A stretch of DNA of 64,000 bases, taken from contig NZ_JBAKHX010000020.1 in NCBI RefSeq assembly GCF_036906915.1, forward strand, positions 1 through 64,000. The letters run 5' to 3'. This document shows positions 40,011-51,487 of this stretch, piece by piece (the first letter of the stretch is position 1; each line of letters begins with the position of its first letter). The notes under the pieces were generated by a model. That model was not told where the DNA came from, searched no databases, and worked only from the letters and a program-made list of their open reading frames with translations. The position numbers and the translations under genes are program-made. This stretch comes from Phytohabitans sp036906915 (lineage in GTDB: Bacteria > Actinomycetota > Actinomycetes > Mycobacteriales > Micromonosporaceae).

Positions 40011-40371
40011 CGCGCGCCTCCTCCGCCGCGGCCGCCACGGCCGCCAGGTCGGCGCCGGTCGACGCGGTGACCGCCGCGGCGACCGAACCCTCGACGAACG
40101 GCGCGTCCACGATCAACGCACCCGGCAGCGGATGGTCTTCCAGCACCGCCCGCGCGATGAGCACCGAACTGCCCAGGTCCGGCAGGACGAGCACACCGGC
40201 GCCGCCGTTGGCGCGCTGGATCGCCTCCAGCACCAGGTCGTAGCTGGTGCCCAGCTCACCCTCCGCGGTGCCGCCGGCCACCTCGACGGCCTCGGCGCCC
40301 ATCTGGAGCAGCAGCGCCCGCAGCCCGCCCGCCAGCTCGGCGCTGTGCGAAACCAACACGATCCCGACCAT
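39994..40371 (-). CDS. dhaM: PTS-dependent dihydroxyacetone kinase phosphotransfer subunit
   Basis: EIIA-mannose-like domain protein, 125 aa, that accepts phosphate from HPr on H9 (GIVLVSHSAELAGG) and rephosphorylates ADP bound to DhaL. The GGTAEGELGTSYDLVLEAI stretch is characteristic of DhaM. It is the single-domain form: E. coli DhaM fuses this domain with HPr- and EI-like parts, here encoded separately. The -10 TAGCAT lies 6 nt upstream of the ATG, suggesting a leaderless transcript divergent from dhaK. Confidence 0.92.
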   Translation of the reverse strand: MVGIVLVSHSAELAGGLRALLLQMGAEAVEVAGGTAEGELGTSYDLVLEAIQRANGGAGVLVLPDLGSSVLIARAVLEDHPLPGALIVDAPFVEGSVAAAVTASTGADLAAVAAAAEEARDVRKF

Positions 40372-40377
40372 GCGCGA

Positions 40378-40383
40378 ATGCTA
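40378..40383 (-). promoter_or_regulatory. -10 element for dhaM (leaderless)
   Basis: TAGCAT on the minus strand, 6 nt before the dhaM ATG, without a ribosome site. It lies in the 49-bp divergent dhaM-dhaK region. Confidence 0.45.
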
Positions 40384-40420
40384 CTGGCGTGTCCGCCGGC
40401 CGGGCGCGACGATCGCAGGC

Positions 40421-41419
40421 ATGAAGAAGTTCGTCAACGACCCTTCGGCGGTCGTTCGGGAGGCCCTCGCGGGCATCGCCGCCGCCCATCCCGAGCTGCG
40501 CGTCGACCTGGAAAAGCAGATCATCGTACGGTCGGACGCGCCCCGAGGCGGCAAGGTCGGCCTCGTCTCCGGCGGCGGGTCCGGGCACGAGCCGCTGCAC
40601 GGCGGCTTCGTCGGGCTGGGCATGCTCGACGCGGCCTGCCCGGGTGAGGTCTTCACCTCTCCGGTACCGGACCAGATCCTCGCGGCCACCCAGGCGGTCG
40701 ACGGCGGTGCGGGCGTCGTGCACGTGGTGAAGAACTACACCGGCGACGTGATGAACTTCCAGATGGCGGCCGAGCTGGTCGGCGACGAGGGCGTCGAGGT
40801 GCACACCGTCCTGGCCGACGACGACGTCGCGGTCGAAGACTCGACCTGGACGGCCGGCCGGCGCGGCACCGGCGCGACCCTCATCGTCGAGAAGGTGGCC
40901 GGGGCGCTCGCCGAGACCGGCGCCTCCGCCGCGGCCGTCGCCGCCGCTGGCGCGCGTGTCAACGAGGCGAGCGCGTCGTTCGCGGTCGCGCTGACGGCCT
41001 GCACCACGCCGGCGTCCGGCAGGCCAGGGTTCGAACTGCCGGACGATGAGATGGAGGTGGGCGTCGGCATCCACGGTGAGCCCGGACGGCGGCGGGAAAA
41101 GCTGCGCCCAGCCCGCGACATCGCCGCGCTCGCGGTCGACGCGGTCCTCGGCGCCAAGCCGCTCAGCGCCGGCTCCGAGACGATCGTGCTGCTGGGCGGG
41201 CTGGGCGGCACCCCACTCATCGAGCTGTACCTGCTGTACGGAGAGGTGGCGGCGCTGCTCGACAAGGCGGGCGTGCGGATCGCGCGAAACCTCGTCGGCA
41301 ACTACGTCACCAGCCTCGACATGGCCGGCGCGTCGCTGACGGTATGCAAAGTGGACGCCGAGCTGCTGCGGCTGTGGGACGCGCCAGTGCGCACACCCGC
41401 ACTGCGGTGGGGTGTCTGA
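40421..41419 (+). CDS. dhaK: Dihydroxyacetone kinase subunit DhaK
   Basis: Substrate-binding subunit, 332 aa. H218 in VGVGIHGEPGR is the residue that binds dihydroxyacetone covalently as a hemiaminal, at the same number as in E. coli. Other motifs: SGGGSGHEPLHGGFVGLGMLDAACPG, NYTGDVMNF and GGLGGTPLIELYLLYGE. Product is dihydroxyacetone phosphate, which enters glycolysis. Starts 49 bp from the divergent dhaM and overlaps dhaL by 8 bp. Confidence 0.97.
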   Translation: MKKFVNDPSAVVREALAGIAAAHPELRVDLEKQIIVRSDAPRGGKVGLVSGGGSGHEPLHGGFVGLGMLDAACPGEVFTSPVPDQILAATQAVDGGAGVVHVVKNYTGDVMNFQMAAELVGDEGVEVHTVLADDDVAVEDSTWTAGRRGTGATLIVEKVAGALAETGASAAAVAAAGARVNEASASFAVALTACTTPASGRPGFELPDDEMEVGVGIHGEPGRRREKLRPARDIAALAVDAVLGAKPLSAGSETIVLLGGLGGTPLIELYLLYGEVAALLDKAGVRIARNLVGNYVTSLDMAGASLTVCKVDAELLRLWDAPVRTPALRWGV

Positions 41420-42038
41420 CGTGGACGCCACACTCGCCCGCGCGTGGGTTTCCGCAGTGGCCGCGTCCGTCGCTTCACAAGCCGAGCTTCTGACCCAGCT
41501 GGACGCGGCGATCGGCGACTCGGACCACGGCGTCAACCTCAACAGGGGCTTCACGGCGGTGCTGGCCGCGCTCAACGGCGCGTCCCTGGAAACGCCGGGT
41601 GAGGTGTTGGCGCGCACCGGCACGACCCTGGTGTCAAAGGTCGGTGGCGCTTCGGGGCCGCTGTACGGGTCGGCGTTCCGGGCTCTGGGCAAGGCGCTCG
41701 GCTCGTCGTCGACTGTGGACGCCGCTGCTTTCGGTGCGGGGCTGCGAGCCGGGTTGGACGCCGTACGCAAGCTCGGCGGGGCGGCACCGGGCGACAAGAC
41801 CATGGTCGACGCGTACGAGCCGGCGGTGGTGGCCTTCGAGAAGTCGGCCGGTGACGGGTTCGCCGCGGCGGCACGGGCTGCGGCCGGCGCGGCGGCGGAA
41901 GGGATGCGGGCCACGACCGGCCTCCAGGCGCGCAAGGGCCGGGCGTCGTACCTGGGCGAACGCAGCGTCGGGCACCAGGATCCAGGTGCCACGTCGACGT
42001 GGCTGGTGTTCGAGGCGCTGGCCAGCGTCGCGGCATGA
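41412..42038 (+). CDS. dhaL: Dihydroxyacetone kinase subunit DhaL
   Basis: ADP-binding subunit, 208 aa, that transfers phosphate from its bound ATP to DhaK-bound dihydroxyacetone. Mg-coordinating Asp residues D31, D36 and D38 lie in LDAAIGDSDHGVNLNRG. SKVGGASGPLYGSAF and the C-terminal KGRASYLGERSVGHQDPGATS complete the nucleotide site. GTG 41412 lies inside the end of dhaK, and its stop overlaps the EI gene start (ATGA). Confidence 0.97.
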   Translation: MSDVDATLARAWVSAVAASVASQAELLTQLDAAIGDSDHGVNLNRGFTAVLAALNGASLETPGEVLARTGTTLVSKVGGASGPLYGSAFRALGKALGSSSTVDAAAFGAGLRAGLDAVRKLGGAAPGDKTMVDAYEPAVVAFEKSAGDGFAAAARAAAGAAAEGMRATTGLQARKGRASYLGERSVGHQDPGATSTWLVFEALASVAA

Positions 42039-43543
42039 GACACCTGGGTACGCCCGGAGCGCCCGGCGTCGGACTGGGCCGCGTCTGGCACGTCGACCGC
42101 GTGGTGCCGGCTGGCGGTGGGTTGGCCGGCCCTGGCGACGTGCTGGGGGCGTTCGACGCGGTGGCGGCGCGGCTGCGGGCGCGGGCCGAGGCGCTGCGGG
42201 GCGACGGGCTCGACGAGCCGGCCGACATCGCCGAGACGATGGCGCTCATCGCCGACGATCCCGACCTGCGCGAGGCCGCCGTGGCGGAGGTGCGCGCCGG
42301 CCAGCCCGCCGACACGGCTGCTCGCGTCGCGGCCGAGCGGTACGCGACCATGCTCGCGACGCTGCCCGATCCGGCGCTCGCCGAGCGGGCCACCGATGTA
42401 CGGCAGGTGGGGCGGCGGGCGGTCGCGGTGCTGCAGGGCGGTGTGGCATCCACTGTGGAGGGCCCGCTCGTGCTCGTCGGGCGGGAGTTGGGCGCCGACG
42501 ACCTGCTCGACGCTCCCGACGAGGTGGCGGGTGCGGTGTCGCTGCTCGGTGGACCCAACGCGCACGTGGCGATCGTGGCGCGGGCGCTCGGGGTACCACT
42601 GGTGTTTGGTCTGGATCTGGATGCCCCCGACGGCGCGCTGGCCATCGTGGATGGTGCGTCCCTGATCGTCGGGCCGAGCGACGGTGAGCGGGATGCCGCG
42701 CTGGCGGCGATGCGGGCGGCGGGCGAGCGGCGAGCGGCGCTCGCGGTCGAGCGCGAGCTGCCGGCGGCCACACGCGACGGGCGGGCCATCACGTTGCTGG
42801 CCAACGTCTCCACGCCGGACGAGGCCGCGGCGGCGGTGGCCGCGGGTGCGGCGGGCGCCGGGCTGGTCCGCACCGAGCTGCCATTCCTTGCCGCGACGGC
42901 ATGGCCCACCGAAGCCGACCACGTGGCGGCCCTGAGACCGGTGCTCGCTCCCCTGGCTGGGCGGGTGGCGACGGTGCGGACGCTGGACTTCGGCGGCGAC
43001 AAGCTCCCGCCGTTCCTCGATGGACAATCGTTGCGAGGTGTCGCGCTGTCGTTGTCGGCACCCGACGCGCTAGCGGCCCAACTACGCGCGATCCGGCTGG
43101 CCGGCGCCGACACATCGCTGCGCGTCATGCTGCCGCTGGTGGAGTCCGCGGAGCAGGTGCGCGGCTGCCGGGAGCTGCTCGCCTCACCCTCCGTGCCGCT
43201 CGGCGCGATGATCGAGCTGCCGTCGGCCATCGACGCGATCGAGGCCATCGCGGAGGCAGCCGATTTCTTGTCCATCGGCAGCAACGACCTCAGCGCGAGC
43301 CTGCTCGGCCTCGACCGCCGCGACCCGCGGCTCACCCCCGCCAGCGCCGCCGAACCCGCTGTGCTGCAAGCGATCGCCGCCGTCGTCGCGGCGGGCGGAC
43401 GGCACGGCAAGCCGGTATCGGTGTGCGGCGACGCGGCAGCCGACCCATCCGTCGCGCCGCTGCTGATCGGGCTCGGCTGCACAGTGCTTTCCGTCGCGCC
43501 GTCCGCTCTCGACGAGGTGCGTGCGCTCATCCGGATGCTTTGA
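42035..43543 (+). CDS. ptsI: PTS Enzyme I, compact form (Dha-linked)
   Basis: PEP-protein phosphotransferase, 502 aa against about 570 for canonical EI. Phospho-His H177 in SLLGGPNAHVAIVARALGVPLV (usual GGxTSHTAI is altered to GGPNAHVAI). PEP-domain motifs: GAGLVRTELPFLAA, RTLDFGGDKLPPFL, MIELPSAI, FLSIGSNDLSA and catalytic C464 in SVCGDAAADP. It accepts phosphate from PEP and passes it to HPr. Coupling to dhaL by an ATGA overlap strongly suggests it serves the Dha system. Confidence 0.9.
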   Translation: MRHLGTPGAPGVGLGRVWHVDRVVPAGGGLAGPGDVLGAFDAVAARLRARAEALRGDGLDEPADIAETMALIADDPDLREAAVAEVRAGQPADTAARVAAERYATMLATLPDPALAERATDVRQVGRRAVAVLQGGVASTVEGPLVLVGRELGADDLLDAPDEVAGAVSLLGGPNAHVAIVARALGVPLVFGLDLDAPDGALAIVDGASLIVGPSDGERDAALAAMRAAGERRAALAVERELPAATRDGRAITLLANVSTPDEAAAAVAAGAAGAGLVRTELPFLAATAWPTEADHVAALRPVLAPLAGRVATVRTLDFGGDKLPPFLDGQSLRGVALSLSAPDALAAQLRAIRLAGADTSLRVMLPLVESAEQVRGCRELLASPSVPLGAMIELPSAIDAIEAIAEAADFLSIGSNDLSASLLGLDRRDPRLTPASAAEPAVLQAIAAVVAAGGRHGKPVSVCGDAAADPSVAPLLIGLGCTVLSVAPSALDEVRALIRML

Positions 43544-43694
43544 CGCAACCGGACCTGGTTCGGTCGCCCCTGCCGCGGCCTCGCACGCCCGGCGTGCGGC
43601 GGCGGCCAGCTCGTCGATCCATCCACCGTCTACATCGGACACGGCGGTCGGCCGGGTGCCGTCCGGCTCCCGACAAGTAGCTATACGAAGGCGA

Positions 43695-44036
43695 TCAAGA
43701 CACGACCATGGCGGCGTGAAGGTCGGCTTCGATGCGGTCGACGGCCTGCTCGGCGGTGAGGTGGGACGGGGACACGACCACGTCGTCCAGCACCGGCACG
43801 AAGCCCGCCTCGGCGTACCCGTCGGCCATGTGGCACATGAGGCGGCGGCGCAGCAGTAGTTGGGCGTTGGCCTCGTCGGCAGGTGATCCACCGGGCGGGA
43901 CGTATCCGTTCACGATGAACCGCTCCCCCACGAGGTCGCCCTCGATATGCGCCGAGCGCGGGTATCGCGCGGCCAGCAGCCGAGCGACGGTGGTCTTGCC
44001 TGCGCCGGGCAGGCCAGAGATCAGGATCGCGTGCAC
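43695..44036 (-). CDS. Shortened P-loop kinase-like protein
   Basis: Small ATP-binding protein, 113 aa. Walker A GLPGAGKTT near the N-terminus, then HIEGDLVGERFIVNGYVPPGG and FVPVLDDVVVSP. Related AAA_33-type nucleotide kinases are about 170-180 aa and end in a ...HLTAEQTVD-like helix. Here VVVSP is joined directly to SHLTAEQAVDRIEADLHAAMV, as if about 60 codons (lid and base-binding part) were deleted in frame. It may be non-functional or a minimal variant. GTG 44036 start. The deletion is my inference from remembered family layout. Confidence 0.65.
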   Translation of the reverse strand: MHAILISGLPGAGKTTVARLLAARYPRSAHIEGDLVGERFIVNGYVPPGGSPADEANAQLLLRRRLMCHMADGYAEAGFVPVLDDVVVSPSHLTAEQAVDRIEADLHAAMVVS

Positions 44037-44441
44037 GCTGCGACGGTAGCGGGTTCGTCGCGAAGGTCTCCACGCCGTGCCATCCGGCGAGCGCCGCGCA
44101 GCCGCCCGAGCGCGGCGTCGGTCGACGCCGTACCCGCGGCGTCCGTCGCGCGTCGCGCGGACACCGTGCGGGGTGTGCGGCGCGACGACCATCCCCGACC
44201 AGGACCGCGCGGTGGGCGATCGCCCGCAATCATGACGGCGGCGTCGGCGATCGCGCCCGGCGCACAGCGCGGCAGGGTTGCGCGAACGCCGAGCTCGCGG
44301 CACCGATCAAGGAGATTTCCATCGATCAAGGGCAAACGCACGTGGATCGGAGATCAAAGCACGTGCATTTGCCCTTGATCGGCGGACAAGGGCCGGGCGG
44401 TCGCCGGCGGGCGGCGACCGAAGGGCGCGGGCGGGCGCGGG
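44037..44441. other. 405-bp intergenic region
   Basis: No gene supported. It holds GC-rich sequence with no recognisable regulatory motif up to about 44300, then palindromic element copy 8 (44305-44380) and 61 bp of spacer before the gltD stop. Confidence 0.6.
44305..44380 (+). repeat. 76-bp GATCAAGG element, copy 8
   Basis: Outlying word at 44305, arms 44324-44345 and 44359-44380 with two differences, loop ATCGGAGATCAAA. Right end faces the gltD stop, 61 bp away, and is followed by GGCGGACAAGG. Confidence 0.9.
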
Positions 44442-45948
44442 TTAGCGGGCTGCGGTCAAGGGTTGGGTGGATGGGGTTACGGGAGAGGGGAGGTCGCCGG
44501 CGCCGCCCACGTAGCGGTGGATCGCGGCTGCCGCCGCGCGGCCCTCGGCGATCGCCCACACGATCAGCGAGGCGCCGCGGTGCATGTCGCCGGCCACGAA
44601 GACGCCGTCGACGTCGGTCTGCCAGTCGGGGCGGGCGTCTACGGCGCCGCGCTTGTTGCGGGCGACGCCGAGCTGGTCGAGCAGCGGCTGCTCCTCGGTG
44701 CCGTCGAAGCCGATCGCCAGCAGCACCAGGTCAGCCGGGAGCTCGCGGTCGGAGCCGGGCACGTAGGTCATGATGCGCTGGCCGTCGCGCTTTTCGACCT
44801 GTACCTCCGAGATGCGCACCGCGCGCACCTGGCCGGTGCCGTCGTCGACGAACTCGCGCACGGCGACGGCGAACACGCGAGAACCGCCCTCTTCGTGGGC
44901 GGGGTAGTTGCGCAGGATCCACGGCCAGACGGGCCAGGGGTCGCGCTCCTCGTCCCGCGAGGAGGGTGGCTCGGGGTAGATGTCGAGCTGGTTGATGCCG
45001 GCCGCGCCCTGCCGGTGGGCGACGCCGAGGCAGTCGGCCGCGGTGTCGCCACCACCGATGATCACCACGTGCTTCCCCGCGGCGTCGATCGGCACACGAG
45101 GCAGAGGACCCGCGGCTGAATCATTGCCGGCAGCCGCTGTCGCGGCAGCGAAGCGGTTGGCGGGTACCAAGTGATCCATCGCGAGGTGGACGCCGCGCAA
45201 CTGGCGGCCGGGCGTCTCGGGGGTGTCGCGCCCGGCCAGGGCGCCGCAGGCGAGCAGCACCGCGTCGTGCCCTTCGCGGAGCGAGGCGGCGGTGACGTCG
45301 ACGCCCACGTTGACCGACGTGCGGAACTGGACGCCCTCGGCCGCCATCTGCTCAAGCCGCCGGTCGATGTGCTGCTTCTCCAGCTTGAAGTCGGGGATGC
45401 CGTACCGCATGAGGCCGCCGATGGCGTCGTCGCGCTCGTACACGGTGACCTCGTGACCGGCGCGGGCGAGCTGCTGCGCCGCGGCGAGCCCGGCGGGCCC
45501 GGAGCCCACGACGGCGATCCGCTTGCCCGACGGCGGCGGCACCGCCTGCGGGGTGACGAAGCCGTAGTCGAAGGCCCGGTTGATGATCTCGACCTCGACC
45601 TGCTTGATCGTGACCGCTTCGCCGCCCGCGATGCCGAGCACGCAAGCGGCCTCGCACGGCGCCGGGCACAGCCGCCCGGTGAACTCCGGGAAGTTGTTGG
45701 TGGCGTGCAGCGCCTCGATGGCGGCGGCCCAGCTGCCGGTGCGGACCAGGTCGTTCCAGTCCGGGATGCGGTTGCCGAGGGGGCAGCCGTCGTGGCAGAA
45801 CGGGATGCCGCAGTCCATGCAGCGGGTGGCCTGCTCGCGGATCAGCGCGTCGCCGGCGACCGGGTAGACCTCGCGCCAGTCCTGGATGCGCACGGGGACC
45901 GGCCGCCGGCTCGGCAGCTGGCGGCCGTAGCGAAGGAACCCCTGAGGA

Positions 45949-45956
<8 letters not shown>
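44442..45956 (-). CDS. gltD: Glutamate synthase small (beta) subunit
   Basis: NADPH-oxidising subunit of glutamate synthase, 504 aa. N-terminal [4Fe-4S] cysteines in CMDCGIPFCHDGCPLGN and CPAPCEAAC. FAD site AVVGSGPAGLAAAQQLARAG and NADPH site VVIIGGGDTAADCLG follow, and a second FAD motif is VFVAGDMHRGASLIVWAIAEGR. It supplies electrons to GltB to convert 2-oxoglutarate and glutamine into two glutamates. Start overlaps the gltB stop by 8 bp. Element copy 8 lies after its stop. Confidence 0.97.
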
Positions 45957-50544
<4,588 letters not shown>

Positions 50545-50659
50545 CGGGCCTCCTGTCGTCGCTCGCGCTGAATCAAAGATCGGGACGACGTCGGCCCTGC
50601 TGAGTCCTTTGAGTCTACGTTAGGGGTTGCCGAACTCCACCAGCGGAGATTGATCACAC

Positions 50660-51487
50660 GTGACTGAGCTGTTTGACCGTTTGGAACGCTTCTACGACGC
50701 CGTACCCCGTGACGGGGCCCACACCGAAGACTTCGGCGGGCTGGTGCTCTTCGTACGCGACGGCGCGGGTTGGCCGTACTACGCGCGGCCCCGACTGGGT
50801 GCTACGGAACCGCCGTCCGCAGCCGATGTTATCGCGGTTCGAGCCCGACAGCGCGAGGTCGGAGCACCAGAAGCATTCGAGTGGGTCCATGAAACGAGCC
50901 CAGATCTCCTCGCCGTGGCCCGGTCGGCCGGACTGCGCGTGCTCGAGGCGCCACTGCTCGTGCTGGACCGGGAGGCGCTGGTCACACCGCCACCGGACCT
51001 AGTAACGATCATCGATGCCGAGGCGCCGTCGTTCGCCGCGCACCTCGCGGCGCGGCGGGCCGTGGCGGCGGTCGGGTTCAGCACGCCGGGCACCGCCGCC
51101 GGCAGCGCCGGTCCCACGGAACGGGACATCGCGACGGTGCCGCTCGCGGAGGACGAGGTCGAGAGCGAGCGGCAGGCGGCGCTCGCGGGCCGGCGGGCGT
51201 CCGCGCTCGTGCCATCTCCCGATGGCGTACTGGCCAGCGGCATGTACCAGCGGGTCGACGACGTGGCCGAGATCGTCGGTGTGGCCACCCTCCCGTCGGC
51301 CCGCCGCCGCGGCCTGGCCGCTGCCGTGACAACCGCCCTGGCCAGTCACGCCCTCAGTAAGGGCACCGACCTGGTCTTCCTGAGCGCGGGCAGCGACGAC
51401 ATCGCGAGGGTCTACACGCGGGTCGGTTTCCGCCGCGTGGGCACGGCCTGCATAGCCGAGCCGGAGTCGATCCCTCCCCTGGGGTGA
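50660..51487 (+). CDS. GNAT-family acetyltransferase
   Basis: Two-part acetyltransferase, 275 aa. The N-terminal half (about 1-120) lacks a recognisable motif (ERFYDAVPRDGAHTEDFGG, PYYARPRLG). The C-terminal GNAT domain has acetyl-CoA motif VGVATLPSARRRGLAAAVTTALASHA and VFLSAGSDDIARVYTRVGFRRVGTA. Substrate unknown. GTG 50660 start, 115 bp from the divergent gltB. Its stop is immediately adjacent to the stop of the convergent SARP gene, with no base between them. Confidence 0.85.
   Translation: MTELFDRLERFYDAVPRDGAHTEDFGGLVLFVRDGAGWPYYARPRLGATEPPSAADVIAVRARQREVGAPEAFEWVHETSPDLLAVARSAGLRVLEAPLLVLDREALVTPPPDLVTIIDAEAPSFAAHLAARRAVAAVGFSTPGTAAGSAGPTERDIATVPLAEDEVESERQAALAGRRASALVPSPDGVLASGMYQRVDDVAEIVGVATLPSARRRGLAAAVTTALASHALSKGTDLVFLSAGSDDIARVYTRVGFRRVGTACIAEPESIPPLG

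Noticed and set aside
43544..43694. Remnant coding frame DVDGGWIDELAAAARRA on the - strand between EI and the kinase gene
   Set aside because: About 45 codons with no start or family match; could be chance in high-GC sequence.
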